Origin: Cladorhizidae sp. MBARI D1340-BT2
Taxonomy: Eukaryota > Porifera > Demospongiae > Poecilosclerida > Cladorhizidae
Direction of reading: 5' to 3'
Assembly: GCA_028752905.1 (NCBI GenBank)
Contig: JAQNBH010000010.1
Location: 17,015,940-17,079,939, forward strand
Length of the DNA: 64,000 bases
Both the position numbers and the translations under genes were made by a program. A model generated the notes under the pieces. It was not told the DNA's origin. It saw only the letters and a list, made by a program, of their open reading frames with translations, and searched no databases. Positions 10,857 to 22,900 of the stretch are shown piece after piece. Numbering within the stretch: the stretch's first letter is position 1; every line of letters starts with the position of its first letter.

Positions 10857-13020
10857 CAGGCTCAGGAGTATCAATCATTGACAGATAAGTAAGTGCCAAG
10901 GAACATTGTTTTGTGCGTTGCTCTTCATAGTTTGTGTTACGAATTCGTTAGCAAACAAAGACGTTTCTCTGGCATGCCATTGTGCCTTAGACACACTCCT
11001 AGCCATAGCCTTGGTCACAGCCTCACAGCTTAGCAGACTTGCCAACCATGATGTATGCTTTTGCAGGATAACTCATGTTTTGCAGGGTTTTGGTAGCTTT
11101 TGCAGGATCTAACCCCCCCATCTGATCAATACATAATGAGAGTGATATGAGAAGGAATTATGAAGTCTCTGGAGAAGTTTTCTTCAAATATTCTAAGATA
11201 GAATCTGATCAATTCATTTTTTTAATTTTTTTTAATTTTAAATCAAAATCATGCTCAATAGCCATTGGCTAATATGAAGAGCACACAATGCATACACAAC
11301 ATATTGAATACATCAAATGGTAGTTTGTACATAACATTTAAATAATATAAGAGAAAGGATTGAGCTATGAGAAAGAATTATGAAGTCTCTGGAGAAGTTT
11401 TGTCTTCGGGCTTTTTTTAGTAGCATAGTGTCATTAATAAGGTGTGAATTTGAATTACATAGCTTATCATTATTTATTTTAAGGTGGTCACACACCATGT
11501 ATGGATCTAGTTGCCGTCTTTCTTCAGTCTCTATCTTCCTAACCACACTAAAGAGGCGTTCTGGATCTGCATTTGAATGAGGCAATATTAGTGCAAGGTT
11601 GGACAAACCACCAAACGGATTACTTTCTAATATATGACTGAGTGAACTTTAGCCATTGCTGTCCAGAAACGATCCAATCGCTCCTGATTCATCAGCATCA
11701 AATTTAGGAACTTGATGTGATGGTGTAGAACGATAATCCCGAAACTCCATGCTCAAAAGGTCCAATTCATCAACGGAAAGAGTGCAAAGCGGTTCGCCAA
11801 TTGAAGAAAGAGGTCTTATCTTTATTCCTAGGATCAAGAAAAGTGAGTTGTTGTAGAGTACTATTGTGAAATGGAAATTTCTCTTTCATTTTCAATACAC
11901 TAGTTTCGTAGAATGTACGTACACACTTAAAGAAACGTCTCTCAGGAGGACTTCCTACCATCTCTTCAAGGTCACCGTACCACAATAAACGGCTCATCAT
12001 TACTTAGCTGGATTTTGCCATCAGTGATATCAATAGAAATGATATCATCTGTGGACTTGATAACATCGGGGTCAATGAAATTGCTGACAAAAGAATGCAA
12101 GAGTCGACGCACATCAGCCTGCAAAGTACCAATACGGCTGACATGAGTTTGGAAAAACAGTGGAAAAGACATTCAAAGGCTTAAGGGCATATAGAACGAA
12201 GCCTTCGTTACAAAATAACTTCACTTCAGGATCCTTAAGCTGCCTAGCCACCCTTTGCACACGCTCATTGTTAGGTTCAGTCTCAGCTATCCTGTCAAAA
12301 TAGCAATGAAGAGCTGGCCACTGCTGAATCAATCTCTTCAAGCAGCATTCTAAACTCAGCCACCAGTGCTTTAGAACTCAAAGTGGTTTAATATTGCTTG
12401 AATTTAATTGAACTCTGCCACCCTTGTGGAAGAATGTTTGAAATGATAAAATATGTCAATTAAAAGATTATCAAGAGAGAGTGGAAGTTTTCTTAAGAGC
12501 AGCAACAGTGCACAATGCACCCAAGTGGCAAAGACAACCAAGGCTAAATAATTTCGGTTGTTTCCCAAGAAACTGAATTATGTTTTCCCGCCATAACACT
12601 TGCGGTGTCGGATGCGTAACCGATCATGTTACTCCATGGAATCTTATGCGTATCAAACTCTTGCTCTATTGCAGTGAAGAGTGAGCGAGCTGTAGCAATA
12701 TTTTATACAGGCATATGCACACTCCGAGTGCTTCTTGCTGTTATGTGCCTTTTAACGTCACATGGACGCCACCAGAAGCGACAAAAAAGTCAGTTAAACA
12801 AACGTTGCAGTTAACATATGAAGCACTCTTAGGCTTCACACTCCGCTTCATATTGTAGCGCTTCCAGTCCTCCTGCCACTTACTTGCTACCTTGGTCTTC
12901 TTAGCAGTGGGAGGGCCACTGTCTGCACTCTCAGCTTCTGGCCAAGGCTGATTCATGAGGTTGACTATTGTAGCCTGAGCGATTCTTGGACACGTACCTA
13001 GGCTCACTATCACGTGAAAA
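10857..13020 (-). mobile_element. hAT transposon relic hAT2, copy 0
   Basis: On the minus strand, 11313-11606 encodes the hAT C-terminal dimerisation signature (PHSNADPERLFSVVRKIETE followed by ERRQLDP). About 12741-12960 encodes an N-terminal zinc-finger-like stretch, KTKVASKWQEDWKRYNMKRS followed by CNVCLTDFF, resembling BED-type fingers. Fragments between match a hAT catalytic region, with stops and frameshifts. Relative to the other copies, about 400 bases of the catalytic region are missing near 12707, while the C-terminal LKINNDKL segment, lost elsewhere, is kept. No LINE is present, so this copy shows the empty site near 12930. The left edge CAGGCTCAG could be a hAT terminus; no matching right terminus was found. 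Confidence 0.75.
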
Positions 13021-13101
13021 CTGAAGACAATGATTCAGTTCAGAAATACATACAGTTGAAATAAACAATAATTAAAGTTTAAAGGTCACGGAAACTTTTT
13101 G

Positions 13102-13106
<5 letters not shown>

Positions 13107-13133
<27 letters not shown>
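13107..13133. repeat. Poly-T tract
   Basis: About 27 T residues upstream of GPCR-A, absent from the matching promoter-proximal DNA of U2 and U3. It may be the tail of a small retroposed insertion read from the other strand, but nothing adjacent confirms this. Confidence 0.7.
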
Positions 13134-13138
<5 letters not shown>

Positions 13139-13290
13139 AAATACCTATCATACAGAAATAACTAAATAACTAAATTAATCTAAATTAATCAGTCAAGTTT
13201 TTAAATGACGCCATCGACGTCAGGTGGATTGATGGGGACTCTGTTCGCCCAAAGTGTGGCGTTGCCTCTCCAAGATCGAAGGGTCGCTTC

Positions 13291-13523
13291 CGGGATTGCG
13301 GGAAGATGAGATGCAGGAGATTCCCGGGAAAACCGGGAGGGTTGGTAAAATGTCAGCCAGGCGGGCGCATTTGACACTGTCTCAATCCCACGCTATGAGC
13401 ATGCGTAAACTGGCCGGTTTACTAGTATAAAGGCCGGTTTACTAGTTGCTATATAAAGGCCTCTAGTTATCAGCGAACTGCCAATTAATACTAAGCTCTT
13501 ATCATTTCAATAACTACATAGGA
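13291..13523 (+). promoter_or_regulatory. Upstream region of GPCR-A
   Basis: Contains the block CGGGATTGCGGGAAGATGA (13291-13309), conserved upstream of all three receptor copies, and GAGCATGCGTA near 13397. A segment GGCCGGTTTACTAGT is tandemly duplicated, followed by TATATAAA at 13450-13457, about 70 bases before the ATG. The layout suggests a TATA-type promoter, altered by the local duplication compared with GPCR-B and GPCR-C. Confidence 0.5.
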
Positions 13524-14619
13524 ATGGCTGAAAGCTTCACTTGCTCTGCTCAAGACCTCAGTAGAGACAATGCCACCGAGTTCGCGTGGACGCTGCAAGT
13601 AGAAGATGAATCACATCGACAAAGTGTCATTTTTGTTGCAGTGATCCAGATCATCCTGTTAGTGGTGGGAATCCCTTTGAATATAGTAGTAATTGCTGCC
13701 ATCCTGAAGAATAAGCTGCTCTCTAAGCTACTGCTGAATTTGGCAGTTTCAGATGTGTAGGTGTGTGTGTGTTGGTCATGCCCTTCAACGTGGTCGTCTC
13801 TCTTGCTAGCAGGTTCTTCATAGGATCCTCAGATTACGTTCGCTGTCAATTTTGCCACGCTTTTGTAATCACCACCATCATCACCATCTATCTCTCGCCC
13901 TTCACCGTGGCTGCCATGTCTGTGGACAGACTAATTTATATCAAGTACCCCCTCAGATATCAGTATTGTAACGCGTAAGAGGATGACTGTGGTAATGCTA
14001 ATTGTGTGGTTCCTGTGCATCTTGATTGGCCTTCCTCCTGTATTTGGGTTGGGGGAGATTGGTTACAGCAAGATTGTTGGTACTTGCAGCATCATCTATA
14101 TACTTTGCTGTAAGGCATAGTGTGTACTACTGTGTGCTACTGGTGTGTGTGGCCATCTTGCCCTTCCTCACTACTGTAGTTGCTAATGTGTGGCTCCTCT
14201 TCCTCATGCGCAGATTCTTATGGGAAAAATATAATGAGACAAAGAGCAAAATGGAATACTGCTGTTCTTATTCTCAATTGGAACAAATGAAAACTGTGCA
14301 TAACATTGAGTCCAGATATAACAAGCAGCAGATTTTCCTGGCCAAAGTGTTTGGAGCTATATTTGTGGTGAACATTGTCACGTGGATTCCAACTGTGTAC
14401 ATCACTATAGTATGTGGTGTAGTTGGAGCAGATAAAGTACCACCTGAAATGTTCCCCTTCATCTTTCTTGCCTTCCTCAGTCAGCCTGCATTCACCCCAT
14501 GTTGGAGACCTTTCTCGTTACCAAAATCAGAAACAGTTTGTGGAAATGGACTTGTTGCCGGCACCATGAAAAGACTCAAGAAGTACTTGTCTAAGTCATA
14601 TGTTCATGTATGTATTTAG
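13524..14619 (+). pseudogene. GPCR-A, class A receptor pseudogene
   Basis: Aligns throughout with GPCR-B and GPCR-C but is broken. A 12-base deletion near 13728 removes four residues at the start of TM2. A nonsense codon (TAG, 13758) follows, with a 2-base expansion in the adjacent GT run. A 2-base loss near 13960 partly restores frame. A rearranged stretch at about 14096-14120 shifts frame again in extracellular loop 2, and a one-base loss near 14490 destroys the TM7 end and tail. Fragments still show TM1 with GIPLN, TM2 LNLAVSD, TM3 MSVDRLIYIKYPL and TM6 TWIP. No functional seven-helix receptor can be made. At positions where B and C differ, A carries the ancestral state, which is useful for polarity. 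Confidence 0.92.
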
Positions 14620-15200
14620 CATGCCCAGCATGGCAGCACTGTCTGATGTGGCACACATCAACATTTATGTCTTTCTCTAACATAACTTGGTTGCATATGG
14701 TGCATCTTGAATTGAAGCAGCACCACCCCAATAACATAATTATTATATGTCACATTCGTCTCTGCATTATAGCAGTCACTGAAGAGCAAAAGTGGTAGTA
14801 AATCCCTAGCTATTACTAATGGAACTGTCCCAGCCATTATTATATTGTTGTTGTTTTATTTTTAAAGGAGAATAAATGGGCGTGCAAATCTCATAATAAG
14901 AGTAACAGTTGCTGTGATTGTTCTGAAGATCTTCTAGCATTTAACTGCAAAGACCTGGTAGCCATGAAGCATATCACTATACATTCCAAATTCAGAGGAC
15001 ATATATATATTTATTTAGGATTATGGAATTGGTTGTTGTTAATATATTTACACAAGAATAAAGGGACACTGCCTGTGGTTGTAATGATATTTACTTTAAG
15101 GCACCCATGGTTTCACAGTCATCTGCAGAGTGCAAGGCATTTCTCTAAGCTTAATTACTACTATGCTCTATACTATATACTATTCTGCCTATAAAAGGCA
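14620..15200. other. GPCR-A downstream spacer
   Basis: Probable former 3' UTR and spacer, matching 33709-34165 and 52161-52617. AATAAA occurs at 14871-14876, inside about 100 bases absent from U2 and U3, and again near 15057 in a position shared by all units. No ORF is convincing. Confidence 0.5.
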
Positions 15201-15201
15201 A

Positions 15202-15254
15202 CCCACCAACAACTTGTTGGAGTTGGTGGGTGCTTGTCAGGCCTCGGCCCTGAC
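15202..15254. other. Paired hairpins, U1 copy
   Basis: Two adjacent inverted repeats: CCCACCAAC / GTTGGTGGG (15202-15210 and 15222-15230) and GTCAGGCC-TCG-GCCCTGAC (15236-15254, one mismatch). Both are kept in U2 and U3, where the second stem is perfect. Confidence 0.75.
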
Positions 15255-15640
15255 TGGCTTCAGAGCAGACGTGTAAAGAACGAACATTATAAATAGATTT
15301 AGCTAGAATTCATGATCTCACACTATCAACACATAGGGCAATCAGAACTCATGATTTCAGACTATCAACACTTAGACAATCATGGTATCATTTCACACTC
15401 TTAGATAAGTCCTGTAGGGACAAGCAGTAATTCTACAACTCTCACACTGTCATCAACACCATAAGCTGTGAAAGCCTGGCTCCATGGGTATTTATACCCC
15501 TCTGCAGTCTCATGCTCTCCTGCTACTCGACTGTTGTTTTAATACAAGTTATATACTTAAGTTCTAAAACCCTTTTGTCATGCTTGGAGTTTAGCTAGAA
15601 GAAGTGAGGGAGAGACTCTGGTGGCAGCGAATTACCAAAG
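15215..15640 (+). mobile_element. LTR-like segment, U1 copy
   Basis: Begins TGTTGG inside the first hairpin, contains a palindromic TATA-like GGGTATTTATACCC (15486-15499), and is followed near 15624 by CTGGTGGCAGCGA, resembling the primer-binding region of some LTR retroelements. No second LTR or coding region follows. It could be a truncated or solo LTR, or an unrelated promoter-like element. Confidence 0.3.
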
Positions 15641-15791
15641 TTGGTATCTGTTAGGCCTCTTGTGGCTGGAGACTCTAATAGTGCTGATCAAAATTAAATT
15701 ATAGTTTTGGTTGAGAACCAGAGTGCCTGTAACAGTATCATATTCCAGAGAACGGGCACATAGCCTCCGTGACATTGCTATCCCCTTACAG

Positions 15792-16013
15792 CTATACCCA
15801 TACTACTCTGTCTGAAGGATCTAGCGTGTTCACTAGTCCAGTTGCAGCCATTCTCTTCCAGGTTGGCTGGTCTGCCTGCATTGCATACTTAATCTCCAAT
15901 ACAATTAAGTCTCTGGATCTTTGGCATCTGAAACTGCTTGTGAGGTCCATAATGTCATTATAAACATCCTCAAGGATCGCCTTGTATCTGGCACCTCCCA
16001 AGTCAGATGTCAA
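15792..16013 (-). pseudogene. Unrecognised ORF fragment next to the LTR-like segment
   Basis: A 73-codon minus-strand frame with GARYKAILEDVYNDIMDL and ADQPTWKRMAATG. The matching stretches in U2 (about 34830-35005) and U3 (about 53266-53441) keep part of it but are shifted by small indels. I do not recognise the family; it is probably TE-derived coding debris. Confidence 0.25.
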
Positions 16014-16059
16014 AACAAATATAGTCCTATGGACATTTAGTGACTTCCGACAAGTCGTA

Positions 16060-16908
16060 CAACTGGTTGATAAAAACTGTGATGGTGATTTCTTGCATTA
16101 AGAGCTTTCCTCTGAGGCTAAATGCAACTATTACTTCCTCCTTTGAATCCCAAGTAAGCTCTCCCAATTTCAGCCTCAGCAACCACTTCAAGCCGGGAGG
16201 TTGTCCTAGCCTATGTTAGGAATCCCACCACTGGGCTGATTTAACATTAGGAAGCAATTTAAGCTAGGCTGATGTCAGACATTCCACCACTGGGATGATT
16301 TAACATCTGGAAGCAATTTAAGCTGAGCTGATGTCAGTCATCCCACCACTGGGCTGATTTAACATCAGGAAGTAATTTAAGCTAGGCTGATGTCAGGCAT
16401 TCCACTGGCATGATTTAACATCAGGAAGCAATTTATGCTGGCCTGATGTCAGTCATTCCACCACTGAGCTGATTTAACATAAGGAAGTACTTCGAGCGTT
16501 TGTCTGGCTGATGTCATGCATTCCTGCACTGGTGCTGATTAAACCTCCAGAAGCTGGAGGTTTGTCCTGGCTGATGTAAGGCATCCCCACACTGGGGCTG
16601 ATTCAACCTCAGGCAGCACTTTCACTGCCACTCTCCCTCCTTTTACAAAAATTGTTGAGTACGCTCAGATTCAAACAAGCCAATTATGCCACTGATCTTT
16701 AGTTGAGACTCCATGAGGTACCTCACTGACACAAACTAGCAAGACTACTCTTACTGCTAGATGTGACCCAACCTTTCATCACATATGATGCTTAACTCGT
16801 CCGCCAAATTTAAATCTGCTTACTTGATATTCCAAAGTGGGTGAAACCAATCTACCAAAGCAGTAGTAGAAGCATACCTTGAATTGAACTAACTCAAGAA
16901 TCATTTTA
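16060..16908. repeat. U1-specific segment with a 55-65 bp minisatellite
   Basis: Absent from U2 and U3, where the flanking sequences join directly. Positions 16199-16622 hold about seven tandem copies of a unit containing GCTGATTTAACATCAGGAAG and GCTGATGTCAGGCATTCCAC; starts are near 16235, 16294, 16353, 16408, 16468, 16533 and 16598. TA borders both ends of the segment, fitting either a TA-target insertion in U1 or a deletion elsewhere. No inverted termini were found. Confidence 0.8.
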
Positions 16909-19740
16909 GGCCACCACATCTCCAAATGCACCCACTGAAATTTTATGCATGTTATTGAGTGAACTGAGAACAGGGAAAGTGTTCTTCAAAGAGATGATTT
17001 ATGCAAATAACAGGACATAAATTACTCTGCCACTTCTTTTTGGAATTTGAACTTTACACTTGTGGTTTCCTTTTCCTAGTAATTAGGGTGGATATTGCAC
17101 ACAATAACTTCCTTGAGTGAAAACTTAAAATAGTATGCCCTATTTAGGATAGAAGCTCTAGTCCAATGCAGATTCTTCCTACGTAAAATTGTGGTACACA
17201 GGTTTACCACGCTACTGATTGATTGGGGACTTTTTGGAGGAAGTCCATGGCGATTTGTCTGGTGAGGTAATTGTTCAAGAACTTAGAAGGAAGTTTTACT
17301 AGGAATCCAAGTGGATTTTGTGTATTACTATTAAACACTAACTGTTGAAGCTGTCCCCTTCATCTACACTTTCAATTGCACTAGCCGTAGGTAAAGGACG
17401 TCCTTTATGAAACTAATCTTGCCCTCTTAATAGTAGACTGGTCAACAATGGCTTCTTATCGGAGGAAAAGGAAGAGCATGGAAGGACAAACTAGTCTCAA
17501 TGACTGGAAAAGAGCGAGTAAGTCTTTAACAATAAACAAAAACGTTACAAGTTTAGTTATTTATATTCCATTAGCTAGGCTATATCCTAATAAAGAATAA
17601 CACAGTTATATATGGTGTATCTATTTATATCTATCCTACACATATAGTTGTGCTGACTGCTATTGCTGGCACTAGCACTCTTGACCAAGATAATAGTACG
17701 CCATCATTTTCAGTCTCGATTGGCAATTCTGGCACCACTGAACAGGACACACCATCTTCTTCAGCAGCTAACAATCACACCATGGCCACTGATACCACAC
17801 CATCACTCTCCGATAGTGCGCTACTGCCCCCCATTTCCCTAATGAATATTCCACCCACTCAAGCACAGACATAGGAATGTTGCTGCATCAAGGCCACAAT
17901 TTTGTGCGTGGGTTGCCTGATGATGAAAAAATGAAAAATGTACGCTTCATTTCTGGCCGTATTAATTATCCCACTACATTCATGAATGGGTGCCACAGAA
18001 AATTTAGGACTCAGTGGGTGCAAAACCATCAATGGCTAATCTATAGTCCAAGTGAAGATGGTGCCTATTGCAGGGCATGTGCTCTGTTTTGTCCTGATAC
18101 AGCAGGCCATCAAAGACTAGGGATACTTGTAACTGAGCCATTCCATCTGTGGACTTCACAATCTTCTGTCTTTCTTCGTCATGAAAAGAATGCATATCAC
18201 CTGGATTGTATGTCTAAAATGTCTGAGTTTATATGAATTCATTCTGACTTTTCATCAAGTGTTGGAAGTTTAATTAGCAGGGAACGAGAAGAAAGAATGA
18301 AGCACAACTCTGAAGTAAGTAAATCATTAATAGAGTGTGCCCTGTTTTGCGGACTACAAGGCCTTTCCTTGAGATGGCATATATAGAGAAGTCTCCATGG
18401 AGTCTAAATGTCATATTAGTGGGAACTTTATTGAGATTGTACATTTCATAGCAAGAACAGACAAAATTTTAGTACAAAGTGCACCTAAGAATGCTATGTA
18501 CACCTCAAACATCATCTAGAATGAATTGGTATCTATTATTGGGGATGCTGTGCATGATGAAATAAGAGGAAATTAAATATTCTAAATACTTTTCTATTTT
18601 AGCTGATGAAGTTACCGACTGCAGTAATTCAGAATAACTCACATTTGTAGTGGACAAGGATTTTAATATCAGGGAGGAGTTTCTGGCCATGGAGCATATC
18701 ACAGAAGGTGCACCAGCAACAGCTATTATGACCCGCCTTCAGACATGGGGGGGGGTGGATTGGCTAACTGTAGAGGGCAAGGCTATGATGGTGCATCCAA
18801 AATGTCATCTAGCAGACGTGGTATTCAAGGATTAATCAGAATGAGTGCTCCGCTTGCATTTTATAGTCATTGTCAATGCCATCAACTTAACCTCTGCATA
18901 GTCAAAGCATGCTCACTCCCACAAATCAGGAATGTAAGTGATACTTTATCTGAGGTATCCACATTTTTTGGTTTCTCACCAAAGCAGCAAAGCTTCTTTG
19001 ATAAAATTATTGAAGGGCATGGTGAGCAAAAAAACACTTAAAGCTGAAAGATGTTTGTAAAATGCGCTGGGTTCATCGCATAGACGCTTACTCTACTTTC
19101 TTTGAATGGTACCCTTTTGTTATTAAAATAGTGGAAGAAATTTCCTGTCGCAGTGTGAACACTAGGAATAGTCATGGGATTCTGAAACTGTTACAAATGC
19201 GAATCGATTTTTATATCAGCTTCAGTTTCTTGTATCTTCATCCATTACCATAAGGTTTGGTCATGGGATTCTGAAACTGTTACAAAGGCATATGGATTTT
19301 TACATCTTTCCAGTTTCTTGTATCTTCATCCATTACCATGAAGTTACTCAGTTAACTTCGTAGTGTGACAGTGAAATTGCCGAAATGATCTACAGATGTC
19401 ATATATAACAGCATATGAACAAGTGCCTGCAGTGCTGCATGAATTCCAGCTACTGAAGTTAGACTGCGAGTCTACATTTCATATTTGGTTTGAAGAAATG
19501 ACTAAGCTCTCCCAGGATTTACTTATCTCCACTTCAGTCCCTATAGCAAAGTTTATAGAGCTAATGCACCAGAAGATAGCCCAGAAGTGTATTATCGAAG
19601 GAATGTTATGCTTCCCTTTCTCGATCATATTCTGGTTGAGTTACAAGATCGGTTTGGCAGGGGGTTCATCAAAGCATTGTGAAGTTGCTTGGCTTAATTC
19701 CATCCATGGTTGTCTGAAAGTAGCAACAGTTCACTTGATG

Positions 19741-19744
19741 AGGT
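19741..19744. repeat. Target-site duplication AGGT, left
   Basis: AGGT precedes the CsRN1-like element and recurs at 24034-24037. The uninterrupted hAT1 copies in U2 and U3 have a single AGGT in GATGAGGTATATC, the empty site. Confidence 0.88.
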
Positions 19745-19958
19745 TTTAGTGGATTGCTAAATTACTCTTGATAAGAATTCAAAACGGCATGAGTGAATTC
19801 CATTGAGGTGAATGTCATTACCTATATGCAGAATATCAATCACCTGATTGTGGTGTGTGGTGGAATCACCTGATTGTGTGTGTGGTGTGATTACTAACTT
19901 CATGATGTAATGTTTGGTGTATGACAACAGTTATCCATAAGTTCATAAGTCCACTACA
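19745..19958 (-). repeat. 3' LTR of the CsRN1-like element
   Basis: On the minus strand it starts TGTAGTGGAC and ends CAATCCACTAAA, giving the short inverted termini TGTAGTGG / CCACTAAA. It appears identical to 23820-24033. Confidence 0.92.
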
Positions 19959-19974
19959 CAACTCCCCCAGAACC
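19959..19974 (-). promoter_or_regulatory. Polypurine tract of the CsRN1-like element
   Basis: Minus-strand GGTTCTGGGGGAGTTG directly abuts the 3' LTR. A G-rich run here is the expected primer for plus-strand DNA synthesis. Confidence 0.6.
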
Positions 19975-22900
19975 TCAATGAGTAGGCTTAATAGTTCTAC
20001 CATATCTTGTGACATAGGGAGGTGTATGGCTTGGTGATGCGAGTGTAGGGCTTGGTGAGGCGAGTGTAGGGCTTGGTGAGGCGAGTGGAGGGCTTGGTGC
20101 GGCGAGTGTAGGGCATGGCGTGGATGAGGAGGATGGAGAATTGGTAGGAGAAAGTCCCACCTGTAAGGGTGTTGTAGGAGGGTAGACATGATTATCTAGG
20201 TAGGCAGGTTTAAGTCTGTCTATAGATATGACGTCTTCCTTGTTTTTCCTCGCAATGGTAACTGTTTTATCACACCTCCCAACCACTCTGAAGGGACCCT
20301 CATATGGTTTGCACAGGGGTGTTTTGTGCCTGTCCACTCTCACAAATACAAAGGCAGCCGTATCCAAGGCTTTAATGGTTGCACACTTAGAGTTACCGTG
20401 AAATTCGGTATTGGTAGGCAAAAATTTTCTCGTAGGTGAATCATGGCGCCTATGAGTTGGTGATATAAATTCTCCAGGGACAGTTATTGCTGATCCAAAT
20501 ACCATTTCTGCAGCCGAGCAGTTCAAATCCTCTTTAGGGGCAGTCCTGATCCCTAACATAACCCAAGGTAAAGCCAGGACCCAATCATTATCCAGCAACC
20601 TGGCTTTTAAGGCTTCCTTCAGGTTTCTGTGGAACCTCTCCACCATACCATTTGCCTGAGGGTGGTAAGCGGTGGTATGGTGGAGGGTGCATCCTAAGCT
20701 TTTAGCAATGCCAAGCCATAGTCTAGATGTGAATTGAGATCCTCTGTCAGAGGTGATGTGACTAGGCATGCCAAACCTTGCAATCCAACCCAGCAGAGCT
20801 TGGATACAACTGTCTGCTGAGGTATCTTTTAGAGGAAACGCTTCAGCCCATCTAGTGGTTCTATCCACAACAGTGAAAAGGTACTGAAACCCCTGTGAGG
20901 GAGGTAGTGGTCCTACAAGGTCCACATGAATGTGGTCAAACTTCCTGTCTGGAACTGGAATGTGTGCAGGGGTAGTTTTGGAATGTCGGATGGTTTTGGC
21001 TTTTTGGCAGGGTACACACGTCTTGGCCCATGTTCCAACCTGATTGTTCATGTGAGGCCATACAAACTTGGCAGATACAATTCTTCTAGTATTTCGTATA
21101 GATGGGTGGGATAAACCATGAACCAAGTCAAAAATCCTTTTTCTCCAAGAATTTGGTACCACGGGTCTAGGGTTCCCTAGGGAAGTGTCACATAAAAGCT
21201 TTGCCTCCGAGTCACCCAATGGTACCCAGTCCAGCACCAGACTACTATCAGCCACTTCAGCAGCTACATTTTCAGAAATCTGATCTCTAGCCATGTCTGT
21301 AAAATCAATGTCTGTGCTGCTCAACATGTTCACACTGTGTCTAGACAGAGCATCAGCCACAACATTGTATTTTCCTGCAACATGCCTGATGTCTGACGAG
21401 AACTCAGCTATGAAGCTTAATTGTCTCTGTTGTCTAGCGGGTCCTGGCTCAGATATTTTGGTTAAGCTGAAGGTGAGCGGCTTGTGATCGGTAAAAATGC
21501 TGAATTCTCTGCCCTCCAAGAAGTACTTGAAATGCTTAATGCCCAAATAAATAGCTAACAGCTCTCTGTCATATGTGCTGTACTTCTGTTCTGCAGTTTT
21601 AAGTTTCTTGCTCAGGAAAGCTAAAGGTTGCCAATCTCCCTTAATCTTCTGCTCTAGAACAGCACCAATGGCAGTATCTGAAGCATCAGTTGTAAGGGCT
21701 ATGGGTGCTGCTGGGACAGGGTGGTTCAGCATGGTGGCACTAGCTAGCATCTCCTTGGCCCGATCAAAAGCACCATCCATGTCATCAGACCATGAGATCT
21801 TTCTAATGGATTTACTCTTTTTCCCAATGGCTTGGTACAGCGGAGCAAGAACATTGGCAGAATGTGGTAAAAATCTATTATAAAAGTTAATCATTCCAAC
21901 AAATTCTTGCAACCCTTTGATGTTCATGGGTTTTGGGAACTCCCTGATAGCTTGTACCTTTTGGTCAAGGGGACGGCTTCCCTGCTGTGTAATATGATGA
22001 CCTAGGAAATCAATCTCAATGCAACCAAACTGGCACTTTGCAGGGTTTACCACCAATCCCTTCTGTTCTAGTCTCTCAAACAGAATTTTTAGATGCTTCA
22101 AATGCTCAGTCTCATTCTCACTAGCTACTAACAAATCATCGATATAGGTGAACACAAAAGGAAGGTCTCTGCAGGTGACATCCATCAACCTCTGGAATGC
22201 CTGAGCAGCATTCCTGAGGCCGAAAGGCATCCTCAAGAACTCAAACAACCCAAAAGGTGTTATGATTGCTGTTTTAGCTATGTCTTCCTGTGCCATGGGG
22301 ATCTGATGGTAGCCCCTGACCAAATCAATCTTTGAAAAAATGGTTTTCCCAGACAGGTGTGCTGAAAAGTCCTGTATGTGAGGGACAGGGTACCTATCTG
22401 GGAGTGTGACCTGGTTGAGCCTCCTATAATCCCCACAAGGTCTCCACCCTCCTGAACTTTTAGGGACCATATGTAAAGGCGAGGCCCATGGGCTGGAAGA
22501 GGGTCTGATGATGCCCAGACTGACCATGTTGGAAAATTCTTTCCTAGCTACCTTGAGCTTATCAGGAGGTAACCTTCTAGCCTTTGCAAACAAGGGAGGA
22601 CCATGGGTGGTGATAAAGTGCTCTACTCCATGTTTGGAAAAGGGTTGGTGGAACTGAGTTGTTGTAATGGCTGGATAATTAGCAATTACCACCTTGGACT
22701 TGTTGATGGGGTGAGTAATTGTACCCAAATGTGGAGCTAACATGGAGGTATGTCCAAGAGGTGAGGTGCAAAAGGTGCTAGCATCCACAAGTTGCTTGTT
22801 GGCCATGTCCACTAGCAATTTATTGGCCCTTAAAAAATCCGCCCCCAACAATGGCTTGCTCACTTGAGCCACAACGAATTCCCAGTGGTAAATACCTGAA

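Noticed and set aside
10857..10866. CAGGCTCAG as a proven hAT terminal inverted repeat
   Set aside because: No inverted partner or 8-base target duplication was found at the other side of hAT2, so it is kept only as a possibility.
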